In this document: positions 17,786 to 27,332 of the stretch, one piece after another
How the letters are laid out: each line of letters begins with the position of its first letter
Position numbering within the stretch: position 1 is the first letter of the stretch
Assembly (NCBI RefSeq): GCF_038096175.1
Contig: NZ_CP151099.1
Location: forward strand, 2,234,501 to 2,298,500
Direction: 5' to 3'
Source of the DNA: Nostoc sp. UHCC 0302
Lineage (GTDB): Bacteria > Cyanobacteriota > Cyanobacteriia > Cyanobacteriales > Nostocaceae
DNA length: 64,000 nucleotides
Position numbers and translations under genes: made by a program
Notes under the pieces: generated by a model
Seen by the model: the letters and a program-made list of their open reading frames with translations, nothing else
The model's database searches: none
Told to the model about the DNA's origin: nothing

Positions 17786-20700
17786 ATGGCTACATTTAGC
17801 GTTACTAATACCAACGATATTGGTGCTGGTTCACTGCGGCAGGCAATAAGAGAAGCTAATGCTTTAGCAGGGAGAGATACCATCAATTTTGATGGGGTAT
17901 TTGCTGACTCGATTGCTGATACTATCACTCTCGGTAGTAGTTTGAATATTAAAGATGATTTGAGTATTGAAGGAACAGGTGCAGAAAAGTTAATTGTTAG
18001 TGGTAACAACAACAGCAGCGTATTTGAGATCAAAAGTGGTATTACTCTAGAAATTGATGGATTAACTGTTGCCAATGGTCGTTCTTTAAATGCAGGAGAA
18101 TTTGGCCTAATTATAGGTGGTGGTATTCTCAATGCTGGAACTCTTACTGTAAGCGACAGCATTATCACTGATAACACAGCAGATTCCCAAGGGGGTGGGA
18201 TCTATAGCTCTGGCACTTTAACGATAAACAATAGCACCATCAGCAACAACGCATCAGGACAATATGGAAGCGGCGGTGGGATCTATAACTCTGGCACTCT
18301 AACGATAAACAATAGCACCATCAGCAACAACGCATCAGGAGGATACGGAGGCGGCGGCGGCATCTATAACACTGGTACTCTAACTGTAAATAGCAGCACT
18401 ATTAGTGGCAACTTTGGTGGTTATGATCGTTATAGTGAAGGTGGTGGTGGCATCTTGAACTCTGGGGTTGCCACGGTGAGCAACAGCACCATTAGTAATA
18501 ACTCAGGAAGAAATGTCAGCGGCATCTATACTTATGGCACATTCATATTAAACAACAGTACTGTGAGTGACAACGGTGGTGGAGAATTTGCATCTAGCAT
18601 CAGTAATGATGGCACTTTAACAGTCAACAATACCACTATCAGTGGCAGTTCAGATTCTGGAACTGGTAGCGGTATTAGAAATAGTGGCACTCTGACGCTA
18701 AATGATAGCAATATTACTGGCAACTCAGGATTTGCCGGCAGCGGGATCTACAACTCTGGCATCGCAACAGTAAACAGCAGCACTATCAGTGGCAACTCTG
18801 TATATGGAAGCGGTGGCGGCATCTACAACTCTGGCACTCTGACACTGAGCAATAGCACCATCAGCGGCAACTCAGCAGAAAGTGGGGGAGCTGGGATTTA
18901 TAATGAAAGCACTCTTTTCGTCAACAACAGCACTATTATACTTAACACCAGTTCCAGTGAATTAGAGAGCGGAGCAGGCATTTATAACTCTAATTCTGGT
19001 TCTGCCAACGTGAAAAATAGCATCATTGCTGGCAATACTAATACTTCTACGGCAAATCCAACTAACGCTACCTTTGCTGATGATGTTAGAGGCAACTTTG
19101 TTAGTAACGGCTATAACCTCATCGGTAGCTTCAGTAGCTCTACAGGCTTTAATGCCAGCGAGCAGCTAAACTATTCGCTACAAGATGTGTTGGATACTAC
19201 CTTAAAAGACAACGGCGGTTCAGTTAAAACACATGCTCTGCTCATTGGTAGTCCTGCTATTAACGGTGGTAATAATTCAGATATACCTACTGATACCACA
19301 GATTTAGATGGTGATGGCGACACCACAGAACAAATCCCTTTTGACGGGCGTGGTTCTGGCTTTAAACGCATTTCTGGTGGTCAAGTAGACATCGGTGCAT
19401 TTGAAGCAGTTATAAATGTCATTAATGGTACTGCCGCTGATGATATTCTTAACGGTACTCCTGAGAGTGACATTATTGCAGGCTACGAAGGCAAAGATAC
19501 TCTCACAGGTGGTAGCGGTGCAGATGCATTTATTTATACAAATATCCGGCAGTTAGGAGATACGATCACTGACTTTCAAGTCGGTACAGATAAGTTTTTG
19601 CTGCGGCAAATTTTCGAGAGTTTAAATCTAGGTAATTTGAATTATGCTTCTGCTATCTCACAAGGTTACTTGCGTTTTGAAACTCAAGGGACTAGAACTA
19701 AAGCCTTAATTGATCCTGATGGAAATACAGGTATTGGTCGTGCAATCAACTTGTTTACGGTCAGTAACGTATCTGCTACTGCACTGAACAACGCAAATAA
19801 TTTTGATTTTGGGTTAGGAATAACACCACCATCAACATCCATATTTACTGTTACTAACACCAAGGATAATGGTAGTGGTTCTCTACGCAAAGCGATTCAA
19901 GATGCTAATGCCAAAGCTGGAAAAGATATCATCAAATTTGATGGGGTGTTCGCTGATGATATCGCTGATACCATCACCCTAAGTGGTGGTAGTATCGTGA
20001 TCAGAGATGACCTTAGCATTGACGGCACAGGTGCAGAAAAGCTAGCTGTCAGCGGTAACAATACAAACCTTATTTTTCAGATTAACTTTGGAGTCACGAT
20101 AGATATTGTTGGGCTGACTATTACTAATGGTTACTCAGATTTGGGAGGTAGCATCTATAACAGTGGTTCTCTAATATTGGCTAATAGCATCGTTAGGAAT
20201 AACAAGTCAGACTACAGTGGTGGCGGCATTTATAATACTGGCTCTCTAACACTTACTAACAGTACCATCAGTGAGAATAAAACAGGGGATTTATTCGACC
20301 AATATGGTGGGGGCATTTACAATAGTGATTATGGCGCTGTCACACTAAGTAATAGTACTATAAAAAACAATAGAGCAGAATATGGTGGCGGAATCTACAG
20401 CACTAATGGTAGCGTAACGGTAAGCAACAGCATCTTTAGTGGTAATGAAGCAGAATACTTGTCTTTTATTGGTTTCTCCTCTGGTAGCGGCGGAGGTATT
20501 TACAGCACCAATAGCACCCTAACGGTAAACAATAGTACCTTCAGTAGCAACTCAGCAAACGACCAAGGCGGTGGCATCTTCAGCGATCGCACCTTAACGG
20601 TGAGCAACAGTAAGTTTGACAATAACAGTGCAAATTTCCAAGGCAGTGGCATCATCAATCATTATGGCACGCTGACAGTAATCAACAGTATCTTCAATAA

Positions 20701-21526
20701 CAACAGCACAAATTCTGGCGGCGGCATCTCTAACGACGGTGGTACTGCGACAGTGAGCTACAGTACGTTTAACAACAACACGGTAAGCGCCGAAGGTGGT
20801 GGCATCGATAACGGTGGTACTATAGCGATAAGTAACAGCACCTTCAGTAACAATTCTTCAGGTACCTCTGGTGGCGGCATCTATAACGGCGGTACTATGA
20901 CCCTCACCAATAGCACTATCAACGAAAACTCAGCCAAAGATGTTGGTGGTGGTATTGTTAGTTACTATGATACTCTCATAGTAAATAACAGCACTATTAG
21001 TAGCAACTCAGCAGCTAGGGGTGGAGGTATCTTCATCAATGCAACCTTGACAGTAAATAATAGTACCATCACGTTGAATACTGCGGAAAATGAGGAAGCC
21101 GCTGGTGGCATCTTCAACAATGAGAGTGGTACTGTTACGGTGAAAAATAGTCTCATTGCTGGCAATAATAACTCTGATGTAACAGGCGCCTTCGTCAGCA
21201 ACGGCTATAATCTCATTGGCAGTTTGAGTGGCTCTACAGGCTTTAACGCTAACGAAGAACTTAATGTTCCACTAGAAGATGTATTAGATACAACGTTGCA
21301 AGATAATGGAGGTGCTACCAAAACCCATGCCTTAGTTACTGGTAGCAGAGCCATCAACACAGGCAGCAACGCAGATATACCTACTGATACCACAGATTTA
21401 GATGGGGATGGCAACACTACTGAACCAGTTCCTTATGACCAACGTGGGTCTGGTTTCGCCCGTATCTCTAATGGAATAGTGGACATCGGAGCTTATGAGG
21501 CGGTTGTTAACCTTATTAGAAGCTAA
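17786..21526 (+). CDS. large repetitive beta-helix protein with RTX-like centre (1246 aa)
   Basis: A probable secreted or surface protein. It has two homologous halves. Each starts with a FxVTNTxDxGxGSLRxAIxxAN motif (residue 4; again near 686), then 'NFDGVFAD..ADTITL..' and many repeats of the form GGGIYNSGTLTVNNSTISGNS, typical of right-handed parallel beta-helices. Each half ends with 'DTTDLDGDGxTTE...YDxRGSGFxRISxGxVDIGAxEA'. Between them, about 551-680, are RTX-like calcium-binding repeats (LNGTPESDII, GGSGADAFIY) and a TDFQVGTDKF segment. No cleavable signal peptide is seen, consistent with type I secretion, but no transporter gene is nearby. Adhesion or polysaccharide binding is plausible. 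Confidence 0.87.
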   Translation: MATFSVTNTNDIGAGSLRQAIREANALAGRDTINFDGVFADSIADTITLGSSLNIKDDLSIEGTGAEKLIVSGNNNSSVFEIKSGITLEIDGLTVANGRSLNAGEFGLIIGGGILNAGTLTVSDSIITDNTADSQGGGIYSSGTLTINNSTISNNASGQYGSGGGIYNSGTLTINNSTISNNASGGYGGGGGIYNTGTLTVNSSTISGNFGGYDRYSEGGGGILNSGVATVSNSTISNNSGRNVSGIYTYGTFILNNSTVSDNGGGEFASSISNDGTLTVNNTTISGSSDSGTGSGIRNSGTLTLNDSNITGNSGFAGSGIYNSGIATVNSSTISGNSVYGSGGGIYNSGTLTLSNSTISGNSAESGGAGIYNESTLFVNNSTIILNTSSSELESGAGIYNSNSGSANVKNSIIAGNTNTSTANPTNATFADDVRGNFVSNGYNLIGSFSSSTGFNASEQLNYSLQDVLDTTLKDNGGSVKTHALLIGSPAINGGNNSDIPTDTTDLDGDGDTTEQIPFDGRGSGFKRISGGQVDIGAFEAVINVINGTAADDILNGTPESDIIAGYEGKDTLTGGSGADAFIYTNIRQLGDTITDFQVGTDKFLLRQIFESLNLGNLNYASAISQGYLRFETQGTRTKALIDPDGNTGIGRAINLFTVSNVSATALNNANNFDFGLGITPPSTSIFTVTNTKDNGSGSLRKAIQDANAKAGKDIIKFDGVFADDIADTITLSGGSIVIRDDLSIDGTGAEKLAVSGNNTNLIFQINFGVTIDIVGLTITNGYSDLGGSIYNSGSLILANSIVRNNKSDYSGGGIYNTGSLTLTNSTISENKTGDLFDQYGGGIYNSDYGAVTLSNSTIKNNRAEYGGGIYSTNGSVTVSNSIFSGNEAEYLSFIGFSSGSGGGIYSTNSTLTVNNSTFSSNSANDQGGGIFSDRTLTVSNSKFDNNSANFQGSGIINHYGTLTVINSIFNNNSTNSGGGISNDGGTATVSYSTFNNNTVSAEGGGIDNGGTIAISNSTFSNNSSGTSGGGIYNGGTMTLTNSTINENSAKDVGGGIVSYYDTLIVNNSTISSNSAARGGGIFINATLTVNNSTITLNTAENEEAAGGIFNNESGTVTVKNSLIAGNNNSDVTGAFVSNGYNLIGSLSGSTGFNANEELNVPLEDVLDTTLQDNGGATKTHALVTGSRAINTGSNADIPTDTTDLDGDGNTTEPVPYDQRGSGFARISNGIVDIGAYEAVVNLIRS

Positions 21527-21742
21527 TGAAAAAAGCAAAAGACTAGAGGTACGAACACAAGTACTAGAAGGAGACTATCTTGCTGGTGGTATAAGCAAAA
21601 ATTTACGCAATTATCTACTAACCTTACTTTCTGGTAATGGATCTGTTGCTATCAGATTGCTTAAGCACCAGCAATTTAAGCAAAGCGATTTGCCCCCACT
21701 GATAGCGCAGCTAAGCCGAGTCTGCGTATCGCTAAAGCGAAA

Positions 21743-21760
21743 GCTCCGCGTTAGCGGAGC
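21743..21760. terminator. hairpin between convergent genes
   Basis: A GC-rich stem (gctccgc at 21743-21749, gcggagc at 21754-21760, loop gtta) lies between the stops of the beta-helix gene and the minus-strand PKS gene. It belongs to the short dispersed repeat family. It may act as a bidirectional terminator, but no T-tract directly follows. Confidence 0.35.
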
Positions 21761-21868
21761 GTCTCGTAGAGAGCGTCTTGCAATTTTTAATTTTATATTT
21801 TTAATTTTTAATTGGATTGACCACATGGAACATCACCTACGGTGGGCGATACTCTGCCACCTGAATTC

Positions 21869-24800
21869 TTACGCTCTTGCTCTCTCAAGGTATATATTCA
21901 GCTTTTGTGCCAAGACTTGAACATGAGGAAGGGAATGCATTGTCATATGATTACCAGGAACCTCAACAATCTCTATACCTTCAGTAGCTAAATCTAACCA
22001 ACCCAGTTCAGGATTCTGGGGATTGAATGCATCGCGCTCAAGCGCCCGAAAGAAAACAATTTTACCTGGATAAATTCGCGGTATATAGCTTTGCATTGCC
22101 CAAGCATTTGCCCTAAATAAGTTGAGAAAAGGACGTAATTGATCAATAGTAAAATCAGGAGGGATTTTATTTGCTATTTCTTCATGAGCTAATAAATAAC
22201 TTAGTTGTTCAGAAGGTGTAAGCTGTTCTAAGTGATCCAAAGAAACAGAAACATTAGCACCAACACCAAGCAGGTAAGCCAATATTTTGATATCGCTATC
22301 TTCAACCTTTGTTGGCATTTGTCCTTGTCCAGGAGTGTCTATGAGGGTTAACAGTGCGACTTTTTGACCTAAAGCCTGTAATTGGTGAGCCATTTCAAAC
22401 GCCACAGTACCTCCAAAAGAAGATCCCCCAAGAAAATATGGCCCTTCCGGCTGAACAACTCTTAATGCTTCTATATATTGGCTTGCCATTTCCTCTACCC
22501 GCATCAGGGGTTGTTGCTTACCATCAAAGCCTTGTGCTTGCAAACCATAAACTGCTTGTCGAGGATCTAAACAATTTGCTAAGTCTCGGTAAAAGTAAAC
22601 TTGACCACCTACTGGATGTATTAAGAAAAATGGTTGTTTAAAGCTACCTGATTTAAGTTCTACTAGCAAATTAGAAAGTGATTTGGTCTGAAATTTGCTA
22701 GTATCAACCATAGGCAAAGAAGTTTGTTCAACTAACAAAGCTAACTCTGCAATTGTAGGTGCATTTAAGAGACTGTGTGAAGAAATTGCTATTTTCAAGG
22801 TTGAGCTTAATTTGCTAATAAATTGAACTGCTATTAGTGAATCTCCTCCTATGTCAAAGAAGTTATCGTAGATTCCTATCTGCTCAATCCCAATAAACAT
22901 CTGCCAAATATTAGCAATGCTTTGTTCTAACTCATTTCGAGGAGCGACATAAGCATTACTAAGTGTAGGCCTTGGGTGAAGTTTGTTAGCATACTGCAAA
23001 AATTGTGAAGAAAGCGATGCTTTAAATTTATTACTTTCCTGTAGTCGTAGCTGAAAATCAGAAGTGGAAATGAGAACTTGATGTAGTCTGTTTTCCAGAA
23101 GAGAACTAAACACATTTATGCCTTCTTGAGGCAATATTCCTTTTTTTAAAATTTCAGGCGATGTTGTTTGTTTTTCAATTAATAGTTGTGTGTTTACTCC
23201 CATTCCTACTTCTTGCCAACCATCCCAATTAATAGATAAGGTAAATGTACATTGTTGAGAAGACCGGCTGAGAGCAAATGTATCTAAAAAAGCATTGGCT
23301 GCACAATAGTCTGCTTGAGTTAATCCTCCAACAATAGAAGCGAGTGATGAAAACAGCACTAAAAAATCTAGCTTTGTATCTTTGAAGAGAGTTTCTAGGA
23401 TTAATGTTCCTTTAACTTTGGGTTCCATGACGCTGGCTATCATTTCAGGTGTTTTCAGCTGAATAATGCTTCCACCAGGAACTCCGGCTGCATGAATTAC
23501 CCCATTTATCTGCCCAAATTGCTTTCTCGCTTGCGCGATCGCTTGCTGCATTTGTTGTAGGTTAGTGACATCAGCACTAATCAGTAGAATTTCCCCACCC
23601 AAAGCCTCAATATTCTGAAGTTTTTGAATTTTACGACTTATCTGTTCTTGTTCATCGTGGGTAGCTAACCATTTTTCCCAATTAGCTTTTTCGGGAAGAG
23701 GCGATCGCCCAAGCAGCACTAATTTAGCTTGCACAGTCTTGGCTAAATATTCCGCGATCGCTAAACCAATACCGCCTAAACCTCCAGTGATTAAATATAC
23801 TCCCTCTTCTCTTAACCGAGTTTTACCATTTGCTGTTTTATCCAACTGCACAGATTCAAAAGTCTGTATCCAGCGATGATGACCTCTGTAGGCAATAGTT
23901 GTCTCAGAGATATTATCAGTAAATTCTGTAATTAAAGAATCGATAAGTGTTTCATATTCCCAAGTTCCCAATTCTGGAACCACAACATCAATACTACGAC
24001 AGGTTATATTAACGTATTCTTGGCGAATTACTTTACATAGTCCAAGTAATGTTGATTTCTCTGGATGTAGTAACTCTACACCAGTTACTTCTTGAATATT
24101 GTTAGATACAATGTTGAATTGCAACTCATCAGTAAAATTCTGTGCGCCAAAGGCTTGTGTCAAAAACAGCAAGCTGTAGAAGCCTAAATATTGTGATTCT
24201 TCCAGCGATGTAATTCCGCCTATGTAGCTGTTGGACGTGACACTCCATAAATGCACAATATGCTGTGGTGTTTTCTTTTGTGCTAAAAGTTGTTGTATGA
24301 GAGCGTCATAGTGATCACGTTGTTGTGGATTAAGTGTATATGAGCGATCGCTCTGCTGACTAAATTCCTCACCAGCAAACACACGAATCACATCTTGACC
24401 ATCTTTCTCTAGTTGTTGTACGATTTGCGAACCTAAACCGCACTCATCCACAAACACCAACCAGCATGATTGAGTTAGGGAAACATGAGTATTGCGAGCA
24501 GGTATAACTGAGCGTTTCCATGAAGGAACATAAAACCAGTCCGCAATATCTGGCTTTTTCTCTAACATACTTGGGCGAGGACTAACAGCCTCTACTGGGT
24601 TTGGTGGATCAATCCAGTAACGCTGGCGCTCAAACGGATAAGTAGGTAAGGGTAGGCGTGAGCATTGTTCATGAGTATAAAATCCCGACCAATCTACTTG
24701 TACTCCTGCAAGCCAGAGTTTTCCTAAACTACTCAACAAAAAAGCAACATCTGATTGTTGGTCTTGTGGATGGCGTAATGAAGAAAGTACAATCTGATTA

Positions 24801-27280
24801 GATGGTTTATCTGGATGACGTACTGTTAACGTACTTAAAGTTCTCCCAGACCCAACTTCTAAAAATATTCGATTTGATTGTTTAAATAATTGTTGTAAGC
24901 CATCTGCAAAGCGTATAGTTTCTCGTAAATGTTTCGCCCAATAACTAGGATTTGTTGCTTGGGCTGCTGTAATCCAATCCCCAGTCACATTAGATATATA
25001 GGGGATTTGCGGCGGTTGCAAATTTATGCTTTTCACTACAACAGTAAAAGGCTCTAAAATCGCATTCATCATCGGGGAATGGAAAGCATGGGAGGTATGT
25101 AGATGGCGACACTCCACACCTTTTTCTAATAGATGAATTTGCAATACATCCACAGCTTCTGTAGTACCTGCAACTACACAATTTAACTCTCCGTTAATTG
25201 CAGCTAAAGAAATATTCTCGCTGAGGAAAGGTTGGATATCTTTTTCTGAAAGTGGTACAGCAAGCATTGACCCTGAAGCCATTTTCTGCATCAGTTCACC
25301 ACGTTTTGCTACCAAAAACAATGCATCTTCCAGGGAGAAAACACCAGCTAAACAAGCGGCCACATATTCACCGATGCTATGACCAATCATCGCTTCTGGC
25401 TGCACTCCCCATTCCATCCATAACTTAGCCAAGGAGTACTCAATTACAAAAAGTGCTGGCTGGGTAATAGCAGTTTGTTGTAATTGTTGTGTTGCTGCTT
25501 GTGGCTCTACTGGATAAATTACATGACGCAGATCAAGCCCCAGTAGAGGTTTAAGAATTTCCGCGCAAAGATCAACCTGTTCGCGAAATGTGGGTTCCTC
25601 TTGATAAAGTTCCCAACCCATATTTACATATTGTGCGCCCTGTCCGGGAAACATAAAGACGACAGCAGGCTCTAGAGAATCTTGACTAGCGTCTAAAACT
25701 CTTTTAGGATCTAAAGTAGAAAGCGCAATCTTCGCATCTGCAACATTACTAGCAACTAAAGTGCGGCGATGGCTGAAGGCTTTACGTCCAACTTGCAGTG
25801 TATAAGCAATATCTGCAAGATTAGTTTCAGGATGTTGCTCTAAATACTTAGCTAAGTTTGCCGTTAGAGTTTCTAGCGCAGATTTGGTTTTAGCAGATAG
25901 TAATAATAATTGGGAAGGTCTAAATTTTTCAGCAGACTTTTGTATAGGCGCTTCTTCTAAAATAACATGAGCATTAGTTCCGCCAATTCCAAAAGAACTT
26001 ACTCCAGCTCGGCGGGGAACACCATTGGTTTTCCATTCAGTCAGTTTTGTATTGACATAAAAGGGACTATTAGCAAAATCAATCTTCGGGTTAGGTTGTT
26101 GAAAATGCAAGCTCGGCGGTATCAACTTGTGTTTAAGAGCAAGGACTGTTTTAATGAGACCAGCTACACCCGCTGCTGCATCTAAGTGTCCAATGTTAGT
26201 TTTTACCGAACCGATCGCACAATAGTGATTTTTTTGGGTAGTGGCGTGAAAAGCTTCTGTTAATGCTGCAATTTCAATGGGGTCACCTAGAGGAGTACCA
26301 GTACCATGTGCTTCTATATAACTAATAGTCTCAGCTTCCACAGCGCTGATAGCTTGTGCTTCAGTAATTACAGACACTTGACCATCAAAACTAGGAGCTG
26401 TGTAACCAATTTTTAAAGCGCCATCATTATTGATAGCAGATCCTTTAATAATTGCATGGATGCAATCTCTATCAGCGATCGCGTCTGCTAAACGCTTTAA
26501 TAGCACAACTCCAACACCGTTACCGCTAACTGTACCTTGTGCTTGGGCGTCAAAAGCTCTACAGTGTCCATCGGGAGACAGAATCATCCCCTCCTGATAT
26601 AAATATCCTGTTTTTTCAGGAACGCGGATAGCAACACCACCTGCTAAAGACATATCGCATTCACCGCTGAGTAAACTTTGACACGCAAGATGTACAGCCA
26701 CTAGTGAAGTAGAACAAGCAGTTTGAATGTTAACACTTGGCCCTTTTAAATTTAATTTGTAAGAAATACGTGTAGATAAAAAATCTTTATCGTTTTGCAA
26801 TACAAGTTGATAAGGAGTTACAGATTCTGAGAGGTTTTGATTACCATAAAGATTTTTAATTAAGTAAGTGCTGATGCTAACACCAGCATAAACACCAATT
26901 GAACCTTGATATGTTTCTGGGTTATAACCAGAATTTTCAAGTGTCTCCCAAGATTTTTCTAAAAATAAACGGTGTTGTGGATCAATGATTTCAGCTTCTC
27001 GTGGACTGAAGCCAAAAAATTCAGCATCAAATAGGTCGATGTCTGAGAGCATAGCATTTGCTTTGACATAATTGGGGTGATTTAGTAAGCTTGGCTCTAC
27101 ACTCGCAGCTAATTCTGGCTCAGAAAAATGAGAAATTGATTCAATACCATTTTGGAGATTCTGCCAAAATGCATCAGGATTTTTTGCTCCAGGAAAACTA
27201 CAAGACATTCCAATAATGGCTATTGATGAACCATTAATTTCTTCAGTATTAGAATTATCAATTAAATCGAGTTTATTCAT
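21869..27280 (-). CDS. type I PKS, KS-AT-KR-ACP-TE (1803 aa)
   Basis: The last assembly-line enzyme of the cluster. Ketosynthase (about 15-440): TACSTS near 188, EAHGTGTPLGDP, NIGHLDAAAG. Acyltransferase (about 545-840): FPGQGAQY, GHSIGEY near 634, HAFHS, which indicates malonyl-CoA. Ketoreductase: structural half from about 890, NADPH motif GGLGGIG near 1165, YCAAN active-site region. ACP: FFDIGGDSL near 1477. Type I thioesterase: GSSFGG near 1620, PGNH. It adds one acetate unit to the NRPS-bound chain, reduces the beta-keto group to an alcohol and releases the product by hydrolysis or cyclisation. A 52-bp gap separates it from the NRPS gene upstream, so they are likely co-transcribed. No DH or ER is present. 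Confidence 0.94.
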   Translation of the reverse strand: MNKLDLIDNSNTEEINGSSIAIIGMSCSFPGAKNPDAFWQNLQNGIESISHFSEPELAASVEPSLLNHPNYVKANAMLSDIDLFDAEFFGFSPREAEIIDPQHRLFLEKSWETLENSGYNPETYQGSIGVYAGVSISTYLIKNLYGNQNLSESVTPYQLVLQNDKDFLSTRISYKLNLKGPSVNIQTACSTSLVAVHLACQSLLSGECDMSLAGGVAIRVPEKTGYLYQEGMILSPDGHCRAFDAQAQGTVSGNGVGVVLLKRLADAIADRDCIHAIIKGSAINNDGALKIGYTAPSFDGQVSVITEAQAISAVEAETISYIEAHGTGTPLGDPIEIAALTEAFHATTQKNHYCAIGSVKTNIGHLDAAAGVAGLIKTVLALKHKLIPPSLHFQQPNPKIDFANSPFYVNTKLTEWKTNGVPRRAGVSSFGIGGTNAHVILEEAPIQKSAEKFRPSQLLLLSAKTKSALETLTANLAKYLEQHPETNLADIAYTLQVGRKAFSHRRTLVASNVADAKIALSTLDPKRVLDASQDSLEPAVVFMFPGQGAQYVNMGWELYQEEPTFREQVDLCAEILKPLLGLDLRHVIYPVEPQAATQQLQQTAITQPALFVIEYSLAKLWMEWGVQPEAMIGHSIGEYVAACLAGVFSLEDALFLVAKRGELMQKMASGSMLAVPLSEKDIQPFLSENISLAAINGELNCVVAGTTEAVDVLQIHLLEKGVECRHLHTSHAFHSPMMNAILEPFTVVVKSINLQPPQIPYISNVTGDWITAAQATNPSYWAKHLRETIRFADGLQQLFKQSNRIFLEVGSGRTLSTLTVRHPDKPSNQIVLSSLRHPQDQQSDVAFLLSSLGKLWLAGVQVDWSGFYTHEQCSRLPLPTYPFERQRYWIDPPNPVEAVSPRPSMLEKKPDIADWFYVPSWKRSVIPARNTHVSLTQSCWLVFVDECGLGSQIVQQLEKDGQDVIRVFAGEEFSQQSDRSYTLNPQQRDHYDALIQQLLAQKKTPQHIVHLWSVTSNSYIGGITSLEESQYLGFYSLLFLTQAFGAQNFTDELQFNIVSNNIQEVTGVELLHPEKSTLLGLCKVIRQEYVNITCRSIDVVVPELGTWEYETLIDSLITEFTDNISETTIAYRGHHRWIQTFESVQLDKTANGKTRLREEGVYLITGGLGGIGLAIAEYLAKTVQAKLVLLGRSPLPEKANWEKWLATHDEQEQISRKIQKLQNIEALGGEILLISADVTNLQQMQQAIAQARKQFGQINGVIHAAGVPGGSIIQLKTPEMIASVMEPKVKGTLILETLFKDTKLDFLVLFSSLASIVGGLTQADYCAANAFLDTFALSRSSQQCTFTLSINWDGWQEVGMGVNTQLLIEKQTTSPEILKKGILPQEGINVFSSLLENRLHQVLISTSDFQLRLQESNKFKASLSSQFLQYANKLHPRPTLSNAYVAPRNELEQSIANIWQMFIGIEQIGIYDNFFDIGGDSLIAVQFISKLSSTLKIAISSHSLLNAPTIAELALLVEQTSLPMVDTSKFQTKSLSNLLVELKSGSFKQPFFLIHPVGGQVYFYRDLANCLDPRQAVYGLQAQGFDGKQQPLMRVEEMASQYIEALRVVQPEGPYFLGGSSFGGTVAFEMAHQLQALGQKVALLTLIDTPGQGQMPTKVEDSDIKILAYLLGVGANVSVSLDHLEQLTPSEQLSYLLAHEEIANKIPPDFTIDQLRPFLNLFRANAWAMQSYIPRIYPGKIVFFRALERDAFNPQNPELGWLDLATEGIEIVEVPGNHMTMHSLPHVQVLAQKLNIYLERARA

Positions 27281-27332
27281 ATTTTTCTATTATTAATGAA
27301 CGATCCAGCAAGAGCGCCAAGAAAAAAATATG

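Noticed and set aside
21495-21920. ORF of 141 codons at the end of the beta-helix gene
   Set aside because: It starts inside the beta-helix gene, runs through a dispersed repeat and overlaps the convergent PKS stop. The middle part looks faintly protein-like but no family is recognised.
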